From positions 161,463 to 225,462 of the forward strand of contig NZ_AGUF01000013.1 in the NCBI RefSeq assembly GCF_000236785.1: a stretch of 64,000 nt of DNA, in the 5' to 3' direction. Position numbers and translations under genes: made by a program. Below, in pieces: positions 19,157 to 27,714 of this stretch. Positions within the stretch are counted from its first letter, which is position 1. The number at the start of each line of letters is the position of its first letter. The notes under the pieces were generated by a model. The model had not been told where the DNA came from. It searched no databases and saw only the letters and a list, made by a program, of their open reading frames with translations. The stretch comes from Achromobacter arsenitoxydans SY8. GTDB lineage: Bacteria; Pseudomonadota; Gammaproteobacteria; Burkholderiales; Burkholderiaceae_B.

Positions 19157-21943
19157 TCAAGGGGTTTCGGGCTGGATGACGGGCGGCACGCCCAGCGGCA
19201 GGCTGAAGACGAATTGGGCGCCGGAGGCTTGCCCGGGCGCATGCTCGACCCAGATGCGGCCATGGTGGGCGGAGATGATTGCCTCGCACACCGCCAGGCC
19301 CAGGCCGACGCCGGGTGTGGCGGACTCGCGCTCGCCGCGGGTGAATTTCTCGAAGATGCGGCGTTCCGCGCCGGGCGGCACGCCGGGGCCATTGTCGCTG
19401 ACCGCCACACGCATTTCGCCTTCCTGCGCGGTCGCATGCACGCGCAGGGTGCTGCCGGCCGGCGTGTACTTGACGGCGTTTTCCAGCAGGTTGCACAGCA
19501 CGCGCTCGATCAGCACGCCGTCGCATTCCACCAGCGGCAGGTCCGACAGGCTGTCGACCTGGACACGGTGCTGCGCCAGGGCTTCCCGCATGGCGGCCAG
19601 CGCGGCGCCGACCAGTTCCTCGATGGACTGCCATTCCAGGCGCAGTGGCGCGTCGCGGCTCTGCAGCCGGGCCATGTCCAGCAGGTTGATGACCAGCGCA
19701 TGCATGCGCTGGGCCTGGTCGCGCATCGCGCGGATGGTGTCCTGGACGCCGGGCGGCAGCCCGGAGGGCTCGCGCATCAGCGTGTCGGTCATGCCTACCA
19801 GGCTGGTGAGCGGCGTGCGCAGGTCGTGCGAAACGGCGGCCAGCAGGGAGTTGCGCAGCTTCTCCGATTCCATGCTGACCAGCGCCTGCTGCGCCACTTC
19901 CACATAGTGCAGGCGTTCCAGCGCGATGGCGATCAGGGTGGCGTAGGCCTCGATCTGGCGGCGCGAGTCCGGATGCGAAAACAGGCTGCGGCGCGGCGCG
20001 GCCAGCGCCAGGACGCCTCGCGTGCGCATCGGGGCTTTTAGCGGCAGGTACAGCAGGTCGCTGTTGGAGAGGGTGGCGGTGCCCGCGCCCGCTGGCTGGC
20101 CGTGGTCGTAGACCCACTGCGCCAGCGCGGATTCCAGTGGCGGCATGTCGCCGTCGGCGGGCGAGGCCAGCTTCAGGCGGTCGTCCAGGCCCAGGATGTA
20201 GAGCGCGCAGCGCGAGCCGAAGGTCGCATGCACGAACGAGCCGGCCAGGGTCACGATCTGCTCCGGCAGCAGCGCGGACGACAGTTCCCGCGCGAATTCG
20301 TACAGGCTGCGCGCGTCGGCTTCGCGCTTGACCGAGGCTTGGGCCTGCAGGCGCAGGCCGGCGGTCAACTGGCCGATCAGGAGCCCGACGCCCAGCAGCA
20401 CGCCGAAGGTCAGCAGGTACTGCACGTCGGACACCGCGAATGACGACAGGGGCTGGACGAAGAAGAAGTCGAACAGCCCCACGCTGACGACGGACGCCAG
20501 CGCTGCGGGGCCGCGGCCATGGCGCAGCGCCACGGCCACCACCGCCAGCAGGAACAGCATGACGATGTTGGTCTGGTGCAGGGCAGGGAAGGCAAGCGCG
20601 GACAGTCCGGTGGCCGCCGCGCAGTAGCACAGGGCCCAGGCGTAGCCGGCCCAGGAGCGCACGCCGCGTTCGTCGGCGGCCAGGCGGGCGCGTTGTCCCA
20701 GCGTGAGCGGGTCGCGGCCGGCCGCCGTGCGCGCGGGCAGCGGCGGCGCGCCAAGCCGGATGATGTCGATTTCGGGGCAGCCCGCCGCCAGCATGTCGGC
20801 AAAGCTGCGGCGGCGCCAGAGCCAGCCCGGCGACATGATGGCGGTCAGCAGCGCCGACAGCGACAGGCGCAGGCGCTGCAGCCCGCCGGCGCGGGTGCGC
20901 CCCACGATCGCCTTGGTGATGTTGTGCCGGCGCACATAGCGCACCACTGCGTCGACCATGTCGCCGCCGGCCAGGGTTTCCGTACGGGCGCCCAGCGAGT
21001 CGGCCAGCGCCAGGCTGTGCTGCAACCGTTCCTGTTCGGCGGCCGGCGGGGGGGCCGCGCGCGGCGTGTCGATGGTCACGACGTGCAGGTCGCAATCGAG
21101 CTGCTGGCTGATGCGGTGGGCGCTGCGGATGACGTATTCGGCATCGGCGTCGGGGCCGATGCAGGCGACGATGGCCTCGCGCGTGCGCCAGACGGGCTCG
21201 ATGGCGCGGTCGCGGCGATAGGCCTGGACGTCGTCGTCGACGTGGTCGGCGGTGCGGCGCAGCGCCAGCTCGCGCAGCGCGATCAGATTGCCCTTGCGGA
21301 AAAAGTTGCGCGTCGCGTGGCGCGCCTGCTCCGGCAGGTAGACCTTGCCTTCCTTCAAGCGGCGCAGCAGTTCGTCGGCGGACAGGTCGACCAGGATGAC
21401 TTCGTCGGCTGCGTCGAAGACCTCGTCGGGCACGGTTTCCCACACGCGCACGCCGGTGATGCTGCCGACGGCCTCGTTCAAGCTGTCCAGGTGTTGCACA
21501 TTCAGCGTGGTCCAGACGTCGATGCCCGCCGCCAGCAGTTCCTGGATGTCTTGCCAGCGCTTGGCGTGGCGCGATCCCGGCGCATTGGAGTGGGCCAGCT
21601 CGTCCACCAGCACCAGTTCGGGGCGCCGCTGCAATGCGCCGTCCAGGTCGAATTCCTTGAGCACGTGGCCGCGGTACGCGACGTCCTTGAGCGGCAGCAC
21701 GGGCAGGCCGTCGAGCAGCGTCGCGGTTTCGCGGCGGCCGTGCGTTTCGACGATGCCGGCCAGTACGTCGGCGCCCTGCGCGGCGTGCGCGCGCGCGGCC
21801 GTCAGCATGGCGTAGGTTTTGCCCACGCCGGCCGACGAACCGAAGTACACGCGCAGCTTGCCGCGCACCGCCCGGCGTTCGGCGTCGTCCAGGGTCTTCA
21901 GTAGCGCGTCGGGATCGGGACGCTCGCCAGCAATGTCAGCCAT
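19157..21943 (-). CDS. kdpD: Sensor histidine kinase KdpD
   Basis: 928 aa, inner membrane. The N-terminal KdpD domain has Walker A GSSAGVGKT (residues 35-43), followed by a universal-stress-protein-like domain. Four transmembrane helices occur around residues 415-510, then a GAF-like region, the dimerisation/phospho-acceptor motif VSHDLRTPLTSLVG, and an ATPase domain with N box (LLENAVKYTP) and G boxes (DNGPGVPPG, GVGLGLAVCEAI). It senses K+ limitation and phosphorylates or dephosphorylates KdpE. It is 51 nt downstream of kdpC in the same operon. Confidence 0.97.
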   Translation of the reverse strand: MADIAGERPDPDALLKTLDDAERRAVRGKLRVYFGSSAGVGKTYAMLTAARAHAAQGADVLAGIVETHGRRETATLLDGLPVLPLKDVAYRGHVLKEFDLDGALQRRPELVLVDELAHSNAPGSRHAKRWQDIQELLAAGIDVWTTLNVQHLDSLNEAVGSITGVRVWETVPDEVFDAADEVILVDLSADELLRRLKEGKVYLPEQARHATRNFFRKGNLIALRELALRRTADHVDDDVQAYRRDRAIEPVWRTREAIVACIGPDADAEYVIRSAHRISQQLDCDLHVVTIDTPRAAPPPAAEQERLQHSLALADSLGARTETLAGGDMVDAVVRYVRRHNITKAIVGRTRAGGLQRLRLSLSALLTAIMSPGWLWRRRSFADMLAAGCPEIDIIRLGAPPLPARTAAGRDPLTLGQRARLAADERGVRSWAGYAWALCYCAAATGLSALAFPALHQTNIVMLFLLAVVAVALRHGRGPAALASVVSVGLFDFFFVQPLSSFAVSDVQYLLTFGVLLGVGLLIGQLTAGLRLQAQASVKREADARSLYEFARELSSALLPEQIVTLAGSFVHATFGSRCALYILGLDDRLKLASPADGDMPPLESALAQWVYDHGQPAGAGTATLSNSDLLYLPLKAPMRTRGVLALAAPRRSLFSHPDSRRQIEAYATLIAIALERLHYVEVAQQALVSMESEKLRNSLLAAVSHDLRTPLTSLVGMTDTLMREPSGLPPGVQDTIRAMRDQAQRMHALVINLLDMARLQSRDAPLRLEWQSIEELVGAALAAMREALAQHRVQVDSLSDLPLVECDGVLIERVLCNLLENAVKYTPAGSTLRVHATAQEGEMRVAVSDNGPGVPPGAERRIFEKFTRGERESATPGVGLGLAVCEAIISAHHGRIWVEHAPGQASGAQFVFSLPLGVPPVIQPETP

Positions 21944-21994
21944 GAACGCACAATATTGGGGTGGGAATCGCTGGCGATACTATACGCCGCGCCA

Positions 21995-22603
21995 TCAGCG
22001 CGCCTTGCCCAGCTTGTCCAGCGCCAGATTCAGCTTGAGCACATTGACCGCGGGCTCTCCCAGCACGCCCAGCCAGGGGCGGTCGGTGTTGGCCTGGATC
22101 AGCGCATCCACCTGTTCGCGCGGCAGGTTGCGCGCGCGCGCCACGCGTTGCGCCTGGTAGGCCGCCGCCGCGGGACTGATGTGGGGATCCAGCCCGCTGC
22201 CGGACGCCGTGACGAGATCCACCGGAACGGGGACGGGGTTGTCGGGGTCGGCCGCCTTCAGCGCGGCGATGCGCGCCTGGATCGCCTCGGCCAGCGCGGG
22301 GTTGCGCGGGCCCAGGTTCGAGCCGCCGGAGGCCGCGGCGTTGTACGGCATGGGGGCGGTGGCCGACGGGCGGCCCCAGAAGTACTGCGGCGACGAGAAG
22401 GACTGGCCGATCCATTCCGAGCCGACGACCTTGTCGTCCTGCATGATGAGGGAGCCGGCGGCTTCGTGCGGGAACACCGCGGCGGCAATGCCGCTGGTCA
22501 GGAACGGATAGGCCAGGCCGGTCACGAGCGACAGTGCGGCAAAGACGGTCAGGGCGGGGCGCAGGATGCCGCCTTGACGCGGCGCGAGGGGAGCGGGTTT
22601 CAT
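21995..22603 (-). CDS. kdpC: Potassium-transporting ATPase subunit KdpC
   Basis: 202 aa. One N-terminal membrane helix ([24 protein letters not shown]) is followed by a periplasmic domain with the conserved S[10 protein letters not shown], [39 protein letters not shown] and [23 protein letters not shown] segments. KdpC stabilises the KdpFABC complex and assists ATP binding. 27 nt after kdpB. Confidence 0.97.
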   Translation of the reverse strand: MKPAPLAPRQGGILRPALTVFAALSLVTGLAYPFLTSGIAAAVFPHEAAGSLIMQDDKVVGSEWIGQSFSSPQYFWGRPSATAPMPYNAAASGGSNLGPRNPALAEAIQARIAALKAADPDNPVPVPVDLVTASGSGLDPHISPAAAAYQAQRVARARNLPREQVDALIQANTDRPWLGVLGEPAVNVLKLNLALDKLGKAR

Positions 22604-22630
22604 GATGGATTCCTTTCAGTTGGCGCGGTA

Positions 22631-24796
22631 TCAGGCCCAGCCGAGCGCGGCCAGGATCATGTCCACGAGCTTGATGCCGGCGAAGGGGACGAGCAGTCCG
22701 CCCAGGCCGTAGATCAGCAGGTTGCGGCGCAGCAGCACCGAGGCGCCCAGGGGGCGGTAGCGCACACCGCGCAGCGCCAGCGGGATCAGCACGACAATGA
22801 TCAGCGCGTTGAAGATCACGGCCGACAGGATGGCCGAGGCCGGCGTCGTCAGTCCCATGATGTTCAGCACATTGAGCTGCGGATAGACCGTGGCGAAGGC
22901 GGCAGGAATGATGGCGAAGTACTTGGCTACGTCGTTGGCTACGCTGAACGTCGTCAGCGCGCCGCGGGTCATCAGCATCTGCTTGCCGATTTCGACGATC
23001 TCGATGAGCTTGGTCGGGTTGGAATCCAGGTCCACCATGTTGCCGGCCTCCTTGGCCGCCTGGGTGCCCGAATTCATCGCCACGGCCACGTCGGCCTGCG
23101 CCAGCGCCGGCGCGTCGTTGGTGCCGTCGCCCGTCATCGCCACCAGCCGGCCTTGCGCCTGGTAGTCGCGGATGAGCTTGAGCTTGGCTTCCGGAGTCGC
23201 TTCCGCCAGGAAGTCGTCGACGCCGGCTTCCGCGGCGATGGACGCCGCGGTGAGCTTGTTGTCGCCCGTGATCATCACGGTCTTGATGCCCATGCGACGC
23301 AGTTCGGCGAAGCGCGACTGGATGTCCGGCTTGACGATGTCCTTGAGCTCGACGACGCCCAGCGCGCGGTTGCCGTCGCTGACCATCAGCGGCGTGCTGC
23401 CGCGTCGCGCCACGTCTTCGGCCAGGCGCAGCGCCGCGTCGGGAACGGCGGCGTCTTGCGCTGCCAGCCAGGACTGGATGGCGTCGACCGCGCCCTTGCG
23501 GATCATGCGGTCGCCCAGGTTGACGCCGCTCATGCGAGTTTGAGCCGTGAAGGGCACGAATTCGACCGCGGCGAGGTGAGCCGCGGGCGCGTGCAGGGCC
23601 CGGTCCGCCAGCGCCACGATGCTGCGGCCTTCCGGCGTCTCGTCGGCCATCGAGGCCAGCCGCGCGGCATCGGCGAGTTCGCGCGCCGATACCCCGGGCG
23701 CCGGCAGGAAGGTGGAGGCCTGGCGGTTGCCGAAGGTGATCGTGCCGGTTTTGTCCAGCAGCAGCACGTCGACGTCGCCGGCGGCTTCGACCGCGCGGCC
23801 CGATGTGGCGATCACGTTGGCGCTCATCATGCGGCTCATGCCCGCCACGCCGATGGCCGACAGCAGGCCGCCAATGGTGGTGGGAATCAGGCAGACCAGC
23901 AGGGCGACCAGCACCGTCACGGTGACGGCGGCGCCGCCGCCCGCCGCGGACACCGCGTAGATCGAGAACGGCATCAGCGTGACGACGACCAGCAGGAAGA
24001 CCACGGTCAGTCCCACCAGCAGGATGGTCAGCGCCAGCTCGTTGGGCGTCTTCTGACGCTTGGCGCCTTCCACCATGGAGATCATGCGGTCCAGGAAGCT
24101 CTGGCCGGGATCGGCCGCGATGCGCACGAAGATCCAGTCGGACAGCACGCGCGTGCCGCCCGTGACGGACGAGAAATCGCCGCCGGACTCGCGGATGACG
24201 GGCGCGGATTCGCCCGTGATGGCGCTTTCGTCCACCGAGGCCACCCCGGCGACGACCTGTCCATCGCCGGGGATGGTGTCGCCGGCCTCGACCAGCACCA
24301 CGTCGCCGCGGCGCAGCAGGCCGGAAGGCTGGCTGACCGCCTTTGCGCGCCATTGCGCGGGCTGCGCATGGCCGGCGTCCTCATCGCGAAAGCCCTTGAG
24401 CAGCTTCGCGTCGATGGTGGTGCGCAGGCCGCGCAGCGTGGCCGCCTGCTGCTTTCCCCGGCCCTCGGCGAGCGCCTCTGCGAAGTTGGCGAACAGCACG
24501 GTGAACCACAGCCACGCGGCGATGGCGAGGATGAAGCCGGCGGGGGCTTCGGCCTGGCCGCGCAGCGCCATGATCCACAGCGCCGTGGTGAGGATGCTGC
24601 CCACGTAGACCACGAACATGACGGGGTTCTTGATCTGCGCGGCGGGCGAGAGCTTGCGCAGGCTGTCCAGCAGGGCGGGGCCGACCAGCGCGCCCGACCA
24701 CATGCCGAACGGGCGTTCGTTCGCGCCGGCCGAGGGCGCGCGGGCCGCGCCGCCGCCGGCGCTGGTAGTTGGCATTTCAATTTTGGCCATTTTCAT
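22631..24796 (-). CDS. kdpB: Potassium-transporting P-type ATPase subunit KdpB
   Basis: 721 aa from ATG 24796, with AAGG about 7 nt before it; ATG 24811, overlapping the kdpA stop (TGATG), would give 726 aa. This is the catalytic subunit: phosphorylated Asp in [13 protein letters not shown], dephosphorylation loop [15 protein letters not shown] (TGES), hinge motif [26 protein letters not shown], and seven membrane helices. It hydrolyses ATP to drive K+ uptake through KdpA. The N-terminus is longer than in E. coli (682 aa), with a low-complexity Ala/Gly stretch. Confidence 0.96.
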   Translation of the reverse strand: MKMAKIEMPTTSAGGGAARAPSAGANERPFGMWSGALVGPALLDSLRKLSPAAQIKNPVMFVVYVGSILTTALWIMALRGQAEAPAGFILAIAAWLWFTVLFANFAEALAEGRGKQQAATLRGLRTTIDAKLLKGFRDEDAGHAQPAQWRAKAVSQPSGLLRRGDVVLVEAGDTIPGDGQVVAGVASVDESAITGESAPVIRESGGDFSSVTGGTRVLSDWIFVRIAADPGQSFLDRMISMVEGAKRQKTPNELALTILLVGLTVVFLLVVVTLMPFSIYAVSAAGGGAAVTVTVLVALLVCLIPTTIGGLLSAIGVAGMSRMMSANVIATSGRAVEAAGDVDVLLLDKTGTITFGNRQASTFLPAPGVSARELADAARLASMADETPEGRSIVALADRALHAPAAHLAAVEFVPFTAQTRMSGVNLGDRMIRKGAVDAIQSWLAAQDAAVPDAALRLAEDVARRGSTPLMVSDGNRALGVVELKDIVKPDIQSRFAELRRMGIKTVMITGDNKLTAASIAAEAGVDDFLAEATPEAKLKLIRDYQAQGRLVAMTGDGTNDAPALAQADVAVAMNSGTQAAKEAGNMVDLDSNPTKLIEIVEIGKQMLMTRGALTTFSVANDVAKYFAIIPAAFATVYPQLNVLNIMGLTTPASAILSAVIFNALIIVVLIPLALRGVRYRPLGASVLLRRNLLIYGLGGLLVPFAGIKLVDMILAALGWA

Positions 24797-24810
24797 TCTT
24801 AGCCTTTGCA

Positions 24811-26607
24811 TCAGGGTTGCAGATGTTCCGCGACCGGGCCCAAGGCCAGCGCGGGCACGTACGTCAAAGCGCCCACCAGCAGCACGGCGCCGATCAGGAG
24901 CACGACAAAGAGGGGACCCGTCGTGGGCATGCTGCCGGGGCCGGCAGGAAGCCGGCGTTTGGCGGCTAGCGAACCGGCCATCGCCAGCACGGCGACGATG
25001 ACGGCGAACCGGCCGAACCACATCGCGATGCCCAGCAGGACGTTGTAGAAGGGCGTATTGGCGGACAGGCCGGCAAAGGCGCTGCCGTTGTTATTGGCCG
25101 CCGAGGACAGCCCGTACAGGATTTCCGAGAATCCATGGATGCCGGGATTCAGCACGCCGGCCTGGCCGGCGGACACCGACACCGCAAGCGCGGTTCCGCC
25201 GAGCACCAGCAGGGGCGTGGCCAGGATGACGATGGACACCATCTTCATGTCATAGGCTTCGATCTTCTTGCCCAGGTATTCCGGCGTGCGCCCGATCATC
25301 AGTCCGGCGATGAAGACGCCCAGGATCGCGAAGGCCAGCATGCCGTACAGGCCCGAGCCCACTCCGCCGTACACGACCTCGCCAAGCTGCATCAGCAGCA
25401 TCGGCGACAGGCCGCCCATCGCCGTCAACGAGTCGTGCATGCCATTGACCGCGCCGCAGGACGCGGCCGTGGTGATCGTGGCGAACAGCGAGGTGGCGGC
25501 GATGCCGAAGCGGGTTTCCTTGCCTTCCATGTTGCCGCCAGGCGAATAGGCGCTGAGCGCGCTGTCGGCGCCGGCCTGCGCAGCCATGGGATTGGGCTGC
25601 TGTTCAAACCAGGCGGTGGACAACGCGAACACGGCAAACAGCGCCGTCATCGCCGCCAGGATTGCGATGCTCTGGCGCCGGCTGCCAACCATTTCGCCGA
25701 AGGAAAAGCAGAGCGCGGCGGGGATGGACAGGATGGCCAGCATCTGCAGGAAGTTCGACAGCGGCGTGGGGTTCTCGAACGGATGCGCCGAGTTGGCGTT
25801 GAAGAAGCCGCCGCCGTTGGTGCCCAGCAGTTTGATTGCTTCCTGCGACGCCACCGGGCCCATGGCCAGGGTCTGCGTGCGTGCGACGACCGGGTCCGTG
25901 ACCGCCTGGCCGGCGGCGTCCAGGACCGGTTGGCCCTGGGCGTCCAGGCGCGGCTGGTCGTAATGCACGGCCTCGACCGTCTGGACTTCCTGGTAGGGGC
26001 TGAAGTTCTGGATCACGCCCTGGCTGACAAGGGCCAGCGCCAGCACCAGGGACAGCGGCAGCAGCACGTAGAGCGTGCAGCGGACCATGTCGGCCCAGAA
26101 ATTGCCCACCGTGGCCGAGCAATGCCTGGCCAGCCCGCGGATCAGCGCGAACAGCACGGCGATGCCGGTGGCGGCCGAGACGAAGTTCTGCACCGTCAGC
26201 GCAAGCATCTGCGTCAGGTAGCTCATCGTCGCCTCGCCGCCGTAGCCCTGCCAATTGGTGTTGGTGACAAAGCTGATGGCGGTGTTCAGGGCGGAATCCG
26301 GGGTCACGGCGCCCATGCCGGCCGGATTCAGGGGCAGCATGCCCTGGACGCGCTGCAGCGCGTAGACGGCGGCAATGCCGATGATGTTGAAGACAAGCAC
26401 GGCCAGGGCGTAGCGCTTCCAGCCCATTTCGGCCCGGGGGTCGATCCCCGCCAGCCGGTAGATGCCGCGCTCGATCGGACGGCCCCAGGCAGTCAGCCTG
26501 GAGCTTCCGTTTTCCATGGCGATGCGGATGTAGCGCCCGAGCAGGGGCGCGATCGCAAGCAGGACTGCCAGGTACAGGACCAGCAGCCCGACGAATTCGG
26601 CGGTCAT
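24811..26607 (-). CDS. kdpA: Potassium-transporting ATPase subunit KdpA
   Basis: 598 aa, about ten membrane helices, related to K+ channel/Trk-type proteins and carrying the ion filter. Typical blocks are [75 protein letters not shown] and [22 protein letters not shown], which are the four pore-loop regions with filter glycines. It starts one nucleotide into the kdpF stop codon (TGATG), so it is translationally coupled. Confidence 0.97.
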   Translation of the reverse strand: MTAEFVGLLVLYLAVLLAIAPLLGRYIRIAMENGSSRLTAWGRPIERGIYRLAGIDPRAEMGWKRYALAVLVFNIIGIAAVYALQRVQGMLPLNPAGMGAVTPDSALNTAISFVTNTNWQGYGGEATMSYLTQMLALTVQNFVSAATGIAVLFALIRGLARHCSATVGNFWADMVRCTLYVLLPLSLVLALALVSQGVIQNFSPYQEVQTVEAVHYDQPRLDAQGQPVLDAAGQAVTDPVVARTQTLAMGPVASQEAIKLLGTNGGGFFNANSAHPFENPTPLSNFLQMLAILSIPAALCFSFGEMVGSRRQSIAILAAMTALFAVFALSTAWFEQQPNPMAAQAGADSALSAYSPGGNMEGKETRFGIAATSLFATITTAASCGAVNGMHDSLTAMGGLSPMLLMQLGEVVYGGVGSGLYGMLAFAILGVFIAGLMIGRTPEYLGKKIEAYDMKMVSIVILATPLLVLGGTALAVSVSAGQAGVLNPGIHGFSEILYGLSSAANNNGSAFAGLSANTPFYNVLLGIAMWFGRFAVIVAVLAMAGSLAAKRRLPAGPGSMPTTGPLFVVLLIGAVLLVGALTYVPALALGPVAEHLQP

Positions 26608-26696
26608 CAGAATTTCTCCGGTTTGAATAGCGCGACCAGCAGGTACACGAACAGCAAGGCGGCCGTCAGGCCGCTCAGCCAGTAAAGCCAGCTCAT
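26607..26696 (-). CDS. kdpF: KdpF, small membrane subunit of the Kdp ATPase
   Basis: 29 aa: one hydrophobic helix, [19 protein letters not shown] then [10 protein letters not shown]. Length, the [10 protein letters not shown] tail and position directly before kdpA match KdpF, the lipid-like stabiliser of the KdpFABC complex. The stop overlaps the kdpA start and the start overlaps the preceding small ORF (ATGA), so all three are coupled. Confidence 0.93.
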   Translation of the reverse strand: MSWLYWLSGLTAALLFVYLLVALFKPEKF

Positions 26697-26791
26697 GACG
26701 GCTCTCCCGAAGACAGGGCTTCGCAGAATCGGAGCAGGGCGCAAGTCAGCCCTGCCATGACGGCGAAGATGGCGATATAGATGGCATCCAC
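26693..26791 (-). CDS. Small membrane protein encoded before kdpF
   Basis: 32 aa from GTG 26791, preceded by an excellent ribosome site (GGGGAGG at 26798-26804). The sequence is (M)[19 protein letters not shown] followed by [12 protein letters not shown]: a single membrane helix with a cytosolic-looking RxCExL tail. The stop overlaps the kdpF start by 4 nt. From memory, short ORFs with an L-x-x-L-C-E-x-L-like ending precede kdpF in other bacteria but usually lack annotation. It is probably a further small subunit or regulator of the Kdp complex; no function is proven. Confidence 0.75.
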   Translation of the reverse strand: MDAIYIAIFAVMAGLTCALLRFCEALSSGEPS

Positions 26792-26939
26792 GTTTTTCCT
26801 CCCCGGGAGCCCGGCTCCCTTCGAACGGCTGACCCGTGCGGCGAATGCGGATGAGATCCGCGCGGGCGCAGCGACCAATCAGGACACCGGCAGGTTACGG
26901 AGCGGGGGGTAAAAACGGGGTATAGCTTGGGAGGAGGGG

Positions 26940-26956
26940 TGTAAACAGGATATAAA
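26940..26956 (-). promoter_or_regulatory. Candidate KdpE operator upstream of the kdp operon
   Basis: On the minus strand the 17-mer TTTATATCCTGTTTACA keeps the two halves TTTATA and TTTACA at the same spacing as the E. coli KdpE site as I recall it (TTTATACTTTTTTTACA). It lies 149 nt before the GTG of the first small ORF, at a place where an activator site is expected. Confidence 0.7.
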
Positions 26957-27435
26957 GACGCCCGCGAGCGCGGCGTTTCATGCCCGGATTCGGGCATCGG
27001 GGACTGGGCAGGCTTGCACCGGGAACGCCATCCGGCATGCTCACTAACTGAGCAGTCCTCAAGATTTAGGCCAAATGCCGGCTGGCAGGTGGAAAAAAAT
27101 CCCAATATTTAGAACAACGAGCCGAAAATGCACTTATATGGTGCAGAGAATATGTAAATGAATGCTCCGTCTTAGGGCATTCCCCTAGTGTGACATTCCC
27201 GCATCTGGTGCAGAATCTCTTCCCATGCAGGTGAGGAGACAAAGCCCTGCATGGGCAAATACCGGCGGCACCGGTACATAAAAAAAGTAAAGCAGTACTC
27301 AAAAAAAGCAAACGCACAACGGCTGGCACCAGGCAGTGCCAGCCGTTGTCGCATAAAAAGCCGGCATTTCAAGCTTCAGGGCTTTTCAAGCGCTGCGTTT
27401 GGCGATATTTAGATGGGGTCCTGCTCATCCTAGCT
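26957..27435. other. Gene-free regulatory stretch between the kdp operon and the DUF4212/symporter operon
   Basis: This is AT-richer than the flanking genes. It holds an inverted repeat TAGGG-CATTC-CCCTA (27173-27187), a 10-bp stem (27222-27231 with 27246-27255, arm CCCATGCAGG), a 5-bp stem ACCGG/CCGGT (27261-27265, 27271-27275) and a 13-bp stem (27317-27329 with 27336-27348). No credible protein-coding frame is seen. It must hold the promoter of the rightward operon and part of that of kdp. Confidence 0.7.
27317..27348. other. 13-bp perfect hairpin of unclear role
   Basis: CAACGGCTGGCAC (27317-27329) pairs perfectly with GTGCCAGCCGTTG (27336-27348), loop CAGGCA. There is no T tract on the plus strand; on the minus strand a run of T follows after 9 nt (A run at 27301-27307). 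No minus-strand gene ends nearby, so it may end an unannotated leftward RNA or form part of a leader for the rightward operon. Confidence 0.6.
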
Positions 27436-27714
27436 ATGCCGCAATCGCGCCTATCTACGTCCCCGTCGAGTTCCACGCCCTATTGGCGCCGCAACCTGCG
27501 GCTGATCCTGTTGCTGCTTGCCGCCTGGGCGGCGCTGACATTCATTCCCTCTTTCTTTGCGCGCAGCCTGAGTTTCGACTTCATCGGCTGGCCTTTCGCC
27601 TTCTGGATGGCCGCCTATGGCGCCCCGCTGGCCTACCTGATCATCATCGCCGTTTACGCCCGGGTCATGAATCGCGCCGATGAGCGCGCCGAAGAAACCG
27701 GGGAGCAGCGCTGA
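27436..27714 (+). CDS. DUF4212 membrane protein (symporter small partner)
   Basis: 92 aa from ATG 27436. Two membrane helices (LRLILLLLAAWAALTFIPSFF and WPFAFWMAAYGAPLAYLIIIAVYARVM) are linked by ARSLSFDFIGWPF, the family signature. DUF4212 proteins are encoded just before VC_2705-type sodium:solute symporters and are presumed to be a small subunit. The next start overlaps this stop (TGATG). No clear ribosome site precedes 27436; an in-frame start at 27346 would add 30 residues not typical of the family. Confidence 0.85.
   Translation: MPQSRLSTSPSSSTPYWRRNLRLILLLLAAWAALTFIPSFFARSLSFDFIGWPFAFWMAAYGAPLAYLIIIAVYARVMNRADERAEETGEQR

Noticed and set aside
19116-21443. 775-aa minus-strand frame overlapping kdpD in another frame
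   Set aside because: Out-of-frame shadow of kdpD; Pro/Arg/Ala-rich without domains.
21956-24802. 948-aa plus-strand open frame opposite kdpC and kdpB
   Set aside because: Antisense to well-supported kdp genes, composition dominated by Arg, Gly, His and Gln, no family motif.
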